A DNA stretch of 64,000 nucleotides from Paralithodes platypus (GCA_032716605.1 CM064506.1:23316421-23380420); one strand, 5' to 3'; positions 1 to 10,215 are shown, counted from the first letter of the stretch. A program made the numbers and translations. The notes: generated by a model from the sequence alone, not told the origin.

Positions 1-125
1 TCTTATATATATAATTCTTCACTCCCTATATGCTTGCGTAATTTCTCAATAAAGATTTCCATACTGCGAATTCTGCGGTAGTAGAACCAAATACAATCAC
101 TATTTACACACATATATACTCACAG

Positions 126-134
126 ATGTATACG

Positions 135-166
<32 letters not shown>

Positions 167-345
167 GGATAGATACAGATTCGCGTTGTGGTATTATGAT
201 GGAGGTGATGGTTGTTTCGATAGTCGTGGAGAGTGAGGAGGGGGGGGGGGTAGTATAATGCTACCCTTAAGTAGGTAGATAGATAGATAAATATATATAT
301 AGATGGATGGATAGATACATAGAGACAGAGATAGATTGATGGAGA
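126..345. repeat. GATA/GATAAATA microsatellite tracts
   Basis: Interrupted runs of TAGA and AGATAAAT units on both sides of a short G-rich segment (around 240-250). Apparent Ile/Tyr/Ser-rich reading frames here are translations of the repeat. Confidence 0.9.
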
Positions 346-483
346 GATAGATAAATAGATAAAGAAAATAGTGAGACTGAGAGGGGGAAAAAAATAAGGA
401 GAAAAAGAAACAGGCTTAACTTTGTACTCACCCTTCTTCTGTAAGCTCTTCCAAGACACACCCACACACCACTACAGCCTCAC

Positions 484-523
484 TTACACACACACATAAA
501 CACACACACACACACACACACAG
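484..523. repeat. (CA)n microsatellite
   Basis: Dinucleotide CA run with one TAAACA interruption. Confidence 0.9.
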
Positions 524-721
524 ACAGGAATCAAACTTTCTCGTATCTGTCTTCTTTCCATTATTTTCGTGTTTCTATCCACCCACGCACATAATTATTT
601 CTCCCTGGCAACATATTAAGGGAAGAATGAAAGGTTGTCTGGGTTTCCTGCCACCACCGACGTTATTGTGCTCGCTCAGTTGTGGTGGAAAATGATTGTG
701 AGAGCTCAGATATACAATATG

Positions 722-880
722 ATATAATATACTGTATATAAATATTAGATAGATAGATATAGATAGACAAACAGATAGATATATAGATAGATAGATCATA
801 TGAACAAATACTAAATAATAATAATAGTAATAATAATAGTAATGATAATACAAATATAAATACTACTACTAATAATAATC
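722..880. repeat. TAGA and AAT microsatellites
   Basis: TAGATAGATA units run directly into AATAATAATAG trinucleotide repeats. Confidence 0.85.
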
Positions 881-1102
881 TTAATTGATTGATTGTTTAT
901 TTGTATCCACGACTAGGCGAAGACATTAATTCGTTGATACAATAATTATAAAAGTAAATTTAGCATTAACAGGAGAGTAACATATAATTTAAGAAAGATA
1001 CGGTAGTGGACACTGCAGTAAATCTATGGATGAGCAAAGCCAGGGAAAATGGCCAGAATGTCCTCAAGTACAACACTTTCTATGCAATAGTTACACAATT
1101 CT
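881..1102. other. AT-rich spacer, nothing recognised
   Basis: No supported reading frame, RNA or repeat was recognised. The sequence is AT-rich and bounded by AAT repeats on both sides. Confidence 0.5.
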
Positions 1103-1119
1103 TATAATAATAATACATA

Positions 1120-1162
<43 letters not shown>
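1103..1162. repeat. (AAT)n microsatellite
   Basis: Trinucleotide AAT run, slightly interrupted. Confidence 0.9.
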
Positions 1163-1293
1163 TGGAACCCTCTTACCGATAAAGTTGAATTATATAATAT
1201 CTTTACTAGTATAAAAATACACTCATTATGATTAAATACTGACGTCATTTGTATCTGTTGCGATGAATTTAGTATAATTATTTTCATACCTAA

Positions 1294-1663
1294 TTAATTA
1301 TGAGGGGATGGGCGCATGTCTTTGTTCATGTTTATATTTGTTTTATTATTTGTATTAGTTTCCTCCCTAGACCTCCATTAAGCTGGAAGAAAAAAACAAG
1401 ACCCTCCTTCAATATAAATTTGTACATTTTTCGATAAAAAAAAATCCCGGCCGAAGGCCGGTTCCTCTTATATTACAGGCTCGCTATCGCTCGCCAGGAA
1501 ATAACGACACCTAAATGATACGAAAAGTCCTAATATTGACAACGAAATGGGATGAAGTCTTAAATTCACCAAACTAATGGGCCGAACGTCTTAATATTTC
1601 AAAACTAATGGGACTAAACATGAGGGAGAAGGGGGGCCAGAAAAGCGACCCATCCCCCCTTAA
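1294..1663 (-). mobile_element. TTAA-A element, copy 1
   Basis: Bounded by TTAA, with CCCCCCTTAA on the right. It holds the inverse of the conserved 17-mer (GGCTCGCTATCGCTCGCC), the palindrome CCGGCCGAAGGCCGG, and four iterated ATGGG...GTCTTAA units. The right end is intact; the left outer ~40 bp is diverged from other copies. Confidence 0.8.
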
Positions 1664-1754
1664 GCTGTAGGATTTATGGCACGTGTCCTATTTGTTCATT
1701 AACTTTCATAACCTAAACACAATTTGATAAAAAAAAACAAAAAACAACACGTAT

Positions 1755-1935
1755 TCACCCATTCAGTACCAGGGACGTCTATTGTATCATACTTTGGCAA
1801 CTATTAGATAATTTTATTCAGCTTAAGAAAGGCCTCTAGTAATAATAAGGCTTCACACTATTTCAACCAACCCTTATAACTACCACAGATAATTCCTAAG
1901 CTGTATGATATCGACTAATTGTCGCTAGAATAGAG
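1755..1935. mobile_element. pB-C palindromic MITE, truncated
   Basis: It begins CCCATTCAGTACCAGGGACG, matching the family start, followed by the ATTAGATAATTTTATTCAGC arm. The right arm runs out into a GA microsatellite before its terminal TTAA. Confidence 0.6.
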
Positions 1936-1972
1936 AGAGAGAGAGCGAGAGAGAGAGAAAGAAAGGGAGTTT
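1933..1972. repeat. (GA)n microsatellite
   Basis: Interrupted GA run that replaces the end of the preceding pB-C copy. Confidence 0.8.
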
Positions 1973-2076
1973 GTTAATACCATAGCAGCTTCCTTTATTC
2001 CTAACTGAACGAGGGGTTTAGCAATCACGGGGAAATGCTTTTAAAATAATAAACAAATAAATACGCCCGTCTCCCC

Positions 2077-2291
2077 TTAACCCCTTCACCACCATGACGT
2101 AATTTTCATCATATTCTGGTTACCATTAGACAATTTTCCTTAGTGTTTAAAATCTACCTTTATGACTCAAATGGGTTAAGACGATCTCAATAAACCCTCT
2201 TTACTAACATAGGTCCTCCTTAAGCTGCATAAAATCATCTAATTAATGCCAGAATCGAAGGTAAAAAGGCGTTTTGTGCTGAAGGGGTTAA
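2077..2291. mobile_element. pB-E palindromic MITE, copy 1
   Basis: Complete copy of 215 bp. The left end TTAACCCCTTCACCACCATG is mirrored on the right by GTGCTGAAGGGGTTAA, and TTAA lies at both ends. The start and TTAA targets are those of piggyBac-like elements. It codes for nothing. Both terminal TTAAs are shared with TTAA-A sequence: a tail remnant on the left and copy 2 on the right. Confidence 0.8.
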
Positions 2292-2643
2292 CGAAGAAAG
2301 TAAGCCAGCATTACTATGAAGAGGTTTATATTTTGTTCTGGTCCCCCCTTCTTCATGCTCAGCCCCATTACTTTTCAGTTTATAAGATTTTCATCCCTCA
2401 CATCTGGCAATTTAAAGACCTTTCGCCCCACTTCTTTGCCAATATGAAGATTTGTCGTGCCATTTAAGTGTCGATGTTTATTTGCGGCGAGCGATAGCGA
2501 GCCTGCAATATAGAAGGAACCGGCCTTTGGCCAGCAAGTTTTCTACCGAACAAAATACAAATTTATCTCTAAGGGGTGTTTTTTAAAGCTTTGAATAAAT
2601 CAATGGTATATAGACCAGGATGACTTAGCACATACTTCCTTAA
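2288..2643 (+). mobile_element. TTAA-A element, copy 2 (decayed)
   Basis: It starts at the TTAA that ends pB-E copy 1. The CCCCATT iterated units, GCGAGCGATAGCGAGCC and a mutated CCGGCCTTTGG hairpin are present, but the outer ends are diverged. It ends at the TTAA that begins copy 3. Confidence 0.65.
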
Positions 2644-2976
2644 GGGAAGGTGTTTACTTTGGTCTCTAGATATCCATCAAGCTTAAGATTACACCCCCTT
2701 GAGCCCCTTTCAAGATAAATTTGTACATTTTTCGGTAGAAAATTTCCCCGGCTGAAAGCCGGTTCCTCTTAAATTACAGGCTCGCTATCGCTCGCCAGGA
2801 TAAAATCGGCACCTAAATTGCATGAAAGGTTTTAAAATTGACGGAAATGGAGCGAAAGTTCTTAAAATCGCCAAACTAATGGGGCGACTGTCTTAAAATC
2901 TCAAAAGCAATGGGGCTAAACATGAGGGAGAAAGGGGTCCAGAAAAAAATCCCTCAAGTCGATATCTCCCCTTCAA
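2640..2976 (-). mobile_element. TTAA-A element, copy 3
   Basis: Near full-length copy starting TTAAGGGAAGG and ending CTCCCCTTCAA, so its right TTAA has mutated to TTCAA. The core 17-mer, a CCGGCTGAAAGCCGG hairpin and the iterated units are present. Confidence 0.8.
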
Positions 2977-3100
2977 CCTGTAGAAAGGAGGCCTATTCAT
3001 TCAGGGATAACTTAACTTCGTGTGAAAGGCTATAATGTCGTATAATATAATGTTAATGTATGTGTGATCCCCGTAGAGTGTTATGATAATGGTAACATCT

Positions 3101-3534
3101 TTAAGGGGCGCCACCTCGTATTTTTTCAATTCAATTCAATTCAATTCAATTCAATTCGATTCGATTTAAATATATTTGAATCGTATTTTTTCCATCTCTC
3201 TCTGGGTTGTAGCCATTCGGACCCATTCAGCCTACTGTTTTAAGACGTTTACCCCCATCCAGGTGTCGTTTTTTTCCTGGTGAGCGGTAGCGAGCCCGCA
3301 TATTTTGTTTAATGTTTTTGACAGCAGGCCAAATTTGTACATTTTTCGATAGAAAAATGTCTCCGGCGAAGCCGGATTTCTTCATACAATGCTGGCTCGC
3401 TATCGCTCGCCAGGAAGAAATCGACAGCTGGATGGGGATAAACGTCTTAAAACAGTAGGCTGAATGGGGCGGAATAAATACAAGCCAGAGAAAGAGAGAA
3501 AAGGAGATACAAAAAAAGCAGGTCACCCCCCTAA
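3101..3534 (-). mobile_element. TTAA-B fold-back element, copy 1
   Basis: The two arms are inverted copies of each other: CCATCCAGGTGTCG ... GCGAGCGGTAGCGAGCC on the left, GGCTCGCTATCGCTCGCC ... CGACAGCTGGATGG on the right. The centre holds the CTCCGGCGAAGCCGGA hairpin. A (TTCAA)n run is inserted near the left end (about 3127-3162). One unit of the neighbouring 33-bp satellite lies just left (3058-3092) and the array resumes on the right, so the element sits inside the array edge. Confidence 0.8.
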
Positions 3535-3551
3535 TGTATAATATAATGAAA

Positions 3552-4300
3552 ATGTATGTGTGACCCCGTAGACTGTTATGATAATGTATGTGTGACCCCC
3601 GTAGACTGTTATGATAATGTATGTGTGACCCCCGTAGACTGTTATGATAATGTATGTGTGACCCCCGTAGACTGTTATGATAATGTATGTGTGACCCCCG
3701 TAGACTGTTATGATAATGTATGTGTGACCCCCGTAGACTCGTTCATGATAATGTAATGTGTGACCTCCCCGTCGACTGTTATGATAATGTACTGTGTGAC
3801 CCCCCGTAGACGGGTTATGATAATGTATGTGTGACGCCCCGGTAGACTGTTATGAATAAATGTATGTGTGACCCCCGTAGACTGTTATGATAATGTATGT
3901 GTGACCCCGTAGACTGTTATGATAATGTATGTGTGACCCCGTAGACTGTTATGATAATGTATGTGTGACCCCCGTAGACTGTTATGATAATGTATGTGTG
4001 ACCCCCGTAGACTGGTAGTAATGTATGTGTGAACGTTAGACTGTTATGCTAACTGTATGTGGGAACCCGTAGACTGTTATGATAATGTGAGTGTGACCCC
4101 GTTAGGGACTGTTATGATAATGTATGTGTGACCGTAGCTGTTAGATAAGTAGGTGTTGACCCGTAGACTGTTATTCAATGTAGTGTGAACCCGTAGGACT
4201 GTTATGTACTGTAGTGGACCCCCGTATACTGTTATGCTAATGTTATGTGTGACCCCCCGTAGACTGTTTATTATAATGTATGTTGTGACCCCCGTAGACT
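3552..4300. repeat. 33-bp tandem array (minisatellite)
   Basis: The unit contains TGTGTGACCCCCGTAGAC and ATGATAATG. Units are exact up to about 3735. After that nearly every unit has small insertions, deletions or substitutions, up to the N gap. Because 33 is a multiple of three the array is open in one frame, but nothing indicates that it is coding. Confidence 0.95.
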
Positions 4301-4400
4301 NNNNNNNNNNNNNNNNNNNNNNNNNNNNNNNNNNNNNNNNNNNNNNNNNNNNNNNNNNNNNNNNNNNNNNNNNNNNNNNNNNNNNNNNNNNNNNNNNNNN
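4301..4400. other. Assembly gap (100 N)
   Basis: Exactly 100 Ns, the usual placeholder for a gap of unknown length. It lies inside the 33-bp array; the sequence to its right is no longer that repeat. Confidence 0.98.
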
Positions 4401-4419
4401 ACAGCTCACCAGTGTAAAG

Positions 4420-4519
4420 CTTGTGTTTTTCCTGGAGTCCCCATTACTGTCCGTTATGGTGACGGTAGCCAAACGTACACATTTAGCTTGGTCCGGGGTT
4501 TTGGTGGGCCCTTTTTGGT
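4420..4519 (+). repeat. Repeat X, left copy
   Basis: About 100 bp that recurs at 5246-5351 with moderate divergence (shared GACGGTAGCCAAA and TTGGTGGGCCCT). Each copy ends at a TTAA where a different element begins: TTAA-A here, pB-C at the right copy. The family is not recognised. Confidence 0.7.
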
Positions 4520-4832
4520 TTAAGGGGAGGTGGGTCGTTTTTCTGGTCCCCCCTTCTTCCTCATGTTTAGTTCCATTTGTTTTCAGATTGTATGACTTTC
4601 GGTCCATTAGTTTGGCTATTTTAAAACCTTTCGCCCCAATGCTTTGTCAATATTAGGACTTCTCGTGTCGTTTAGGTGTCTATGTTTTCCTGGCGAGCGA
4701 TAGCGAGCCTGTAATTTAAGAGGGACCGGCCTTCGGCCGGAAAAATGTACACATTTATCTTGAAGGAGAGTCTTGGGCGGGTGTTTTTTTAAGCTTGATG
4801 GAGGTCTAGAGAGGAAAATTAAAAACTAAAAA
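4520..4832 (+). mobile_element. TTAA-A element, copy 4
   Basis: It starts TTAAGGGGAGG and carries the iterated units, the core 17-mer and the CCGGCCTTCGGCCGG hairpin. Its 3' tail passes into a 12-bp tandem array and no terminal CCCCTTAA is found, so the array has replaced or interrupted the tail. Confidence 0.75.
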
Positions 4833-5225
4833 AGATACATAAATGATACATAAAAGATACATAAATGATACATAAAAGATACATAAAATGATACATAAAA
4901 GATACATAAATGATACATAAAAGATACATAAATGATACATAAATGATACATAAAAGATACATAAATGATACATAAAAGATACATAAATGATACATAAAAT
5001 GATACATAAAATGATACATAAAAGATACATAAAATGATACATAAAAGACACATAAAAGACACATAAAAGATACATAAATGATACATAAATGATACATAAA
5101 TGATACATAAAATGATACATAAAAGATACATAAAATGATACATAAAAGACACATAAAAGACACATAAAAGATACATAAATGATACATAAATGATACATAA
5201 ATGATACATAAAAGATACATAAATG
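4833..5225. repeat. 10-13-bp tandem array (GATACATAAA type)
   Basis: About 34 units of GATACATAAA followed by 0-3 extra bases; a few units read GACACATAAA. The mix of 11-, 12- and 13-bp units keeps all three minus-strand frames open, giving false Tyr/Val/Ser/Phe/Met-rich proteins. Confidence 0.95.
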
Positions 5226-5245
5226 AGCAAATGAATACGCCGACT

Positions 5246-5351
5246 GTTTTGGTTTATTTTTCCTCGAGTGCACATTACTGTCTGTTATCGGGACGGTAGC
5301 CAAATATGCAAATTTAGCTTGATCGGGGGTTTTTGGTGGGCCCTGTTTAGT
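5246..5351 (+). repeat. Repeat X, right copy
   Basis: Second copy of the segment at 4420-4519, in the same orientation. It ends at TTTAA, where the nested pB-C element begins. Confidence 0.7.
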
Positions 5352-5497
5352 TTAACCCCTTCTGTACCGGGGACGTCCTTTTAACTCCATTCTGGCTACT
5401 TTTGGACGATTTTATTCAGTTTCAAAAGGGCTTCCAGCAATCAACAGGCTTCCACCTACCTCACTTAACCCTTTTCGCAACCGCAGATCCTTCTTAA

Positions 5498-5931
5498 ACA
5501 ATTACAGGCTCACTATCGTTCGTCAGTAAAAAAAAATCGACACCTAAATAGCACGAAAGTTCTTAAGGGGAGGTATTTAGTTTGTTCCCTAGACCTCCAT
5601 CAATCTTAAAATTACACCCCCTCGAGTCCCTTTCAAGATAAATTTGTACATTTTTCGGTAGAAAAATGTCCCGGCCGAAGGCCGATTCCTCTTAAATTAC
5701 AGGCTCGCTATCGCTCGCCAGGATCAAATAGACACCTGAATTGCACGAAAGGTCTTAATATGGGGTGAAAGTTCTTGAAATCGCTAAACTAATGGGGCAA
5801 ACGTTTTATAATATCAAAAGCAATGGGGCTAAACATGAGGGAGAAAGGGGTCAAGAAAACAATCCCTCAAGTGGAGACCTCCCCTTAATATTGACAAAGA
5901 AATGGGTGCGAAAGGTCTTAAAATCGATAAG
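5498..5931 (-). mobile_element. Older TTAA-A fragment interrupted by a younger TTAA-A
   Basis: A core fragment (CAGGCTCACTATCG ... GCACGAAAGTTC) ends at TTAA. The sequence that normally follows in the family (TATTGACAAAGAAATGGG) resumes after the second TTAA at 5889. Copy 5 therefore inserted at the internal TTAA of this one and duplicated TTAA. Confidence 0.75.
5563..5888 (-). mobile_element. TTAA-A element, copy 5 (young, intact)
   Basis: Full 326 bp from TTAAGGGGAGG to CTCCCCTTAA. All family modules are present: the inverse core 17-mer, the CCGGCCGAAGGCCG hairpin, the TTTTTCGGTAGAAAAA hairpin and iterated units. Host sequence is continuous on both sides once one TTAA is removed. Confidence 0.9.
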
Positions 5932-5985
5932 CTACTGTATATATAGCTAGATTAATATGAAAAAGACATCGCGGTACAGAAGGGG

Positions 5986-6135
5986 TTAAAAGAAGTCTGG
6001 GAATGCATGTTGGCTAGCCTAGGGGACAAAATGTATGACATTGCTCGAAAATGGCAAATGCAGGGAAAAGATTCACTAATAATTAAGCATGATACTACAA
6101 CCACACCAGAGGAGATTGGACCATATAGTATTAAG
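5986..6135 (+). pseudogene. Unrecognised coding-like fragment
   Basis: Fifty codons without a stop between two transposons. The frame reads LKEVWECMLASLGDKMYD, then IARKWQMQGKDSLIIKHD, then TTTTPEEIGPYS. The residue mix looks like a globular protein, unlike the repeat-derived frames around it. If the TTAA-A copy at 6131 and one TTAA are removed, the frame stays open for about 12 more codons and stops near 6508. No start codon or splice site is clear. It could be an exon piece, a captured gene fragment or chance; the family is not recognised. Confidence 0.3.
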
Positions 6136-6467
6136 GGGAGGTTTTTAGTTTGTTCCCTAGACCTCCATCAGGCTTAAACTTCCACCCCCTTGACCCCCTT
6201 TCAAGATAAATTTGTACATTTTTCGGTAGAAATAATTTCCGGCCGAAGGCCGGTTCCTCTTAAATTACAGGCTCGCTGCCGCTCGCCAGGAAGAAATGGA
6301 CTCCCAAATAGTACGAAAGGTCTTAAAATTGACATAAATGGGGCGAAAGTTCTTATAATCGCCAAACTAATGGGGGCGAACGTCGAAAAATCTCAAAAGC
6401 AATGGGGCTAAACATGAGGGAGAAAGGGGTCAAGAAATCAATCCCTCAAGTGGAAATCTCCCCTTAA
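6131..6467 (-). mobile_element. TTAA-A element, copy 6 (intact)
   Basis: Full 337 bp from TTAAGGGGAGGTTTTTAG to AATCTCCCCTTAA with all family modules. One base change in the core (GGCTCGCTGCCGCTCGCC). It interrupts the coding-like fragment on its left. Confidence 0.9.
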
Positions 6468-6499
6468 GTTGAACGAAATTGGTCTTTCTTGTATAATAT

Positions 6500-6640
6500 A
6501 ATTCATTCATTTCACTCCCAACACCAAATACCTCCCAATAAAATTAACGAAAGCATGTGATCCTACCGGGATTCGAACCTGGGTTACCACATACAGATCT
6601 TAAACACTCTAACCATTACACAATCAAGACCGTTGAAGGT
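6500..6640 (-). mobile_element. SINE-1 (tRNA-derived)
   Basis: Read on the minus strand: a tRNA-like head with box A-like TTGTGTAATGGTTAGAG and box B GGTTCGAATCC, then the family tail (CATGCTTTCGTTAATTTTAT ... TTGGTGTTGGGAG). Pol III-type internal promoter expected from the boxes. Confidence 0.8.
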
Positions 6641-6724
6641 TAAGTATTATGCCTACGATTTGATATCCATTTATCGAATATTTGATATCAATCTAATCTA
6701 ATAACAGAAAATGCGCAGAATAGG

Positions 6725-6942
6725 TTAACCCCTTGAGAATAGGACACGTGTTAGCGGTGTATTCTGGCCATCATTAGACGATTTCATACAGCTTAGGAAG
6801 GATCGGTGGGCATTACAAAGGGTAAAGTACTATCTCCATCGACCCTCTGACTTTCATTGACCCTTAATAAGCTGAAAAAGATCATCCAATAATATCCAGA
6901 ACACCATAAAAAAAGGTGCGTCCTCGATCCTCATAGGGTTAA
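6725..6942. mobile_element. pB-D palindromic MITE, copy 1
   Basis: 218 bp between TTAAs. The left end TTAACCCCTTGAGAATAGG mirrors the right end CGATCCTCATAGGGTTAA. The inner arm ATTAGACGATTTCATACAGC is related to that of pB-C. The right TTAA is shared with the next TTAA-A copy. Confidence 0.8.
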
Positions 6943-7297
6943 GGGGGGGGGGGGAATGCTTTTTTTTCTGGCCCCACTTCTCCTTCAAGTTTAACCCCAA
7001 TGGTTTTCATATACTAAGACGCTCGGCTCATCAGTTTGGAAATGTTAAAACCCTTTGCCCCATATATTTGTAAATATTAAGACCTTTCGTGCAATTTAGG
7101 TGTCATATTTATTTTCCTGGTGAGCGATAGCGGGCCTGTAATATAGTAGTAACATTTTTTCTATAGAAAAATGTGCAAATTTACCTTGAACGGGGGTCTT
7201 GGGGGTGTTATTTTCAGCTTGATGGAGGTCTAGGGAGGACAAAAAAAAATAGTAAATAGATAAATAACCAAGCCAATATAAGCCTATCCCCCCTTAA
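6939..7297 (+). mobile_element. TTAA-A element, copy 7
   Basis: It begins at the TTAA ending pB-D copy 1 (GGGTTAAGGGGG) and ends TATCCCCCCTTAA. The core reads GTGAGCGATAGCGGGCC and the GGCC hairpin has been lost (ATAGTAGTAACA), so this is an older copy. Confidence 0.8.
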
Positions 7298-7317
7298 ATT
7301 GCCAGTCACACACACAC

Positions 7318-7830
7318 AATGTGTGGGGAGGATCCTCTCACACCGCACTCCTAGACTAAGTAAAAAGGAAGGCCTTCCCTATCATTAATTCCCGCCTACT
7401 CACCAACTCACTGCAAACTCTCTCTTCACCACAAAGTTGCATCTCTCTCGCTATTCTATCGCTACTACAATAATCAGTGCTCCTCAGAGCTCTCCCAGTG
7501 TATACCACCTCCTGTACGTAGGGTACGTGGTACCCGTCCTACAACACAATCCCACCCCTAATCTGTGCAACTCTCCAACCCAAGAGTTAAACATTACTCT
7601 GTCTTTCTTCTATTCAACAGCTGAGCTCTGGAATTCTCTCCCAGAATCAGTCTTTCCCTCCTTCCATGACTTAAATTGCTTCAAACTCCGTGTGTCCCGG
7701 CTTTTTGGCTCGAACGTCCCTTGATTTTGGCCCTGTCACTCTTTCAACTATGGGGGAGGCACTCGCTACAGGCAGTTCTGCCTTTTGTCTCCCTTACTCA
7801 CATAGAAAAATAAATAAATAGATAAATAAA
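7318..7830 (+). mobile_element. LINE-a 3' fragment (5'-truncated)
   Basis: Homologous in both codons and 3' UTR to the end of the long LINE at 15803. A 95-codon open frame (7437-7724) encodes the end of the reverse-transcriptase protein (LHLSRYSIATTIIS ... AELWNSLPESVFP). The UTR (CCCTGTCACTCTTTCAAC ... ACATAGAAAAA) ends in an A/AAT-rich tail. 5' truncation is typical of target-primed insertion. Confidence 0.85.
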
Positions 7831-7980
7831 ATAAACCCCTCCACCCCCACCCCCCATTGCACCGGATATTGCCCCCATCTCTCCATCTTGCATGTTGCAA
7901 GAAAGAGGTGAGCATTAGAGAATATGAGCCATATATTAATCATTACGCTAGTTCCATTCAATAACGACTATCTCTATCTC

Positions 7981-8158
7981 TCGCTCTCTCTCTCTCTCTC
8001 TCTCTCGTCATCTGTTTTATCTCTCTCTTTCTCTCTTTATCTATATCTCTATCTCTCTCTCTCTCTCATTCTCATTCTCTCTTTCTCATTCTCTCTTTCT
8101 CATTCTCTCTCTCATCTTTTATTTCTCTTTCTCTCTTTATCTCTCTCTCTCTCTCTCT

Positions 8159-8233
<75 letters not shown>

Positions 8234-8253
8234 TCTCTCTCTCTTGTCATCTG
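7981..8253. repeat. (CT)n microsatellite, interrupted
   Basis: Long CT tract with TTTAT and CATT interruptions. Ser/Leu and Arg/Glu frames across it are artefacts of the repeat. Confidence 0.95.
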
Positions 8254-8286
8254 TTTTATCTGTATCTCTATCAATGTAAATATAAG

Positions 8287-8355
8287 ACGAGAGAGAGAGT
8301 GAGTGAGTGAGTGAGTGAGTGAGTGAGTGAGTGAGTGAGCGAGCGAGCGAGCGAG
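8287..8355. repeat. (GAGT)n/(GAGC)n microsatellite
   Basis: GAGTGAGT units switch to GAGCGAGC units, next to the CT tract. Confidence 0.9.
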
Positions 8356-8576
8356 TACGCAAATCACTCTTTAATATCAAGAGAAACAAAATGGACAATT
8401 GTATGAATAATTGTTGTATGAGTGAGCGAGAGTTGGCCAGCGGTCGCCATGGTAACGCCGGAGGAACCTAAAGATGATCAACATTACCCGGAATTGACCC
8501 CGTGCGGGTTTCAGGCTATAAGGAGGTTGGAGCCGTAAACATTGATAATTAATTAGACCCAAATACAAAACTAATC

Positions 8577-8880
<304 letters not shown>

Positions 8881-8887
8881 TATACAT

Positions 8888-8889
8888 GT

Positions 8890-8934
<45 letters not shown>

Positions 8935-8936
8935 AA
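8888..8936. repeat. (TAGA)n microsatellite
   Basis: Eleven clean TAGA units downstream of the SINE tail. Confidence 0.95.
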
Positions 8937-9001
8937 GGGTTGAATTTGAATTGATGTGTTATGTACCCTGTTCCACTTAGGTAGGTCAGAAATCGTGAAC
9001 C

Positions 9002-9384
9002 TTAAGGGACCTTGCTTTTTGTTTTATCTTTCTCTCCCTCTCTCTTTGGTTTGTATCGATTCGGCCCCATTCATCCTTTTAAGACGTTTACCCCCATCCA
9101 GGTGTCAATATTTTCCTGGCGAGCGGTAGCGAGCCAGCATATTTATAGTTTTGTTTTGACAGCAAGCTAAATTTTTACATTTTTCGATAGAAAAATGTCT
9201 CCGGCAAAGCCAGATTTCTCCATAAAATGCTGGTTCGCTATCGCTCGCTAGGAAAAAATCGACACCTGGATGGGGATAAGCGTCTTAAACACAGTTGGCT
9301 GAATGGGGCCGAATGGATACAAGCCAGAGAGAGAGAGAAAAGGAGAGAAAGATAAAACAAAACTGTGCCCCCCCCCCCCCTCAA
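9002..9384 (-). mobile_element. TTAA-B fold-back element, copy 2
   Basis: TTAAGGGACC start with a right end of CCCCCTCAA. The arms are inverted repeats of ~130 bp (CCCCATCCAGGTGTC / GACACCTGGATGGGG), with GCGAGCGGTAGCGAGCC in one and GGTTCGCTATCGCTCGC in the other. Confidence 0.85.
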
Positions 9385-9408
9385 GGTGAGGCTGATGGAC
9401 TGTTGAGG

Positions 9409-9770
9409 TTAAGGGGAGATGGGTCGTTTTTCTGGTCCCCTTTCTTCCTCGTGTTAAGCCCCATTTGTTTTGAGATTATAAGACGTTCGGCCCATTAGTT
9501 TGGCTATTTTAACACTTTTCGCCCCATTTCGTTGTCAATTTTAAGACCTTTCGTGCCATTTAGGCGTCGATTATTTCCTGGTGAGCGATAGAGAGCCTGA
9601 CATATTAAGAGGAACCGGCCTTCGGCCGAAAAATTTACAAATTTATCTTGAAGGGGGTCCAGGGGGTGTTTTTCTAAGCTTGATGGAGGTCTAGGGAGGA
9701 AACTAATAAATAAAGGAATAAATTAATTAATATACGAAAAAAAAAAAAAAAACGGTCCGTCTCCCCTTAA
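9409..9770 (+). mobile_element. TTAA-A element, copy 8
   Basis: Full length, TTAAGGGGAGATGGG to GTCTCCCCTTAA. The CCGGCCTTCGGCC hairpin and four iterated units are present; the core is slightly changed (GTGAGCGATAGAGAGCC). An A run sits in the 3' tail. Confidence 0.85.
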
Positions 9771-9851
9771 CATGGTTGCGAGTTGCGTAACATTTCGTCT
9801 TTTATATTTTACACGGACTCCAGGTTAATTAGTTCCCCATTGGCCTTTCTC

Positions 9852-10215
9852 TCAAGAGGGGGGGGGGGGGGAGGGACTGTTTTTTTTTTTTTTATCTCTG
9901 GTTTGTATCCGTTCGGCCCCATTCAGCCTACTGTTTTAAGACGTTTATCCCCATTCAGGTGTCGATTTATACCTGGCGAGCGAAAGCGAGCCACCATATT
10001 TTGGATAATGAGTTACACAGCTGGCTAAATTTGTACATTTTTCGATAGAAAAATGTCTCCAGCGAAGCCGGATTTCTCCATAAAATGTTGGCTCGCTTTC
10101 GCTCGCCAGGAAAAAATCGACACCTGGATGGGGATAAATGTCTTAAAACAGTAGGCTTAATGGTGCCGAACGGATACAACCAAGAAAGAAAAAATAGCAG
10201 GTCACCCCCCCTTAA
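9852..10215 (-). mobile_element. TTAA-B fold-back element, copy 3
   Basis: Inverted arms (ACTGTTTTAAGACGTTTATC / GATAAATGTCTTAAAACAGT) around the hairpin core. The left end is degraded to TCAAGAGGGGG. The right TTAA is shared with TTAA-A copy 9. Confidence 0.85.

Larger units (their letters stand above)
5352..5989. mobile_element. pB-C MITE split by nested insertions
   Basis: The left terminus TTAACCCCTTCTGTACCGG is at 5352 and the matching right terminus CGGTACAGAAGGGGTTAA ends at 5989. About 490 bp of other sequence separates the arms: a fragment of an older TTAA-A element, itself holding a complete younger TTAA-A copy. The left break lies at a CTTCTTAA, where intact copies read CTTCYTAAGCTG. 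Confidence 0.75.

Noticed and set aside
3556..3756. Regularly spaced repeats resembling a CRISPR array (also 24379, 48969, 62985)
   Set aside because: Units are contiguous with no unique spacers and no cas genes; the DNA is eukaryotic. These are minisatellites.
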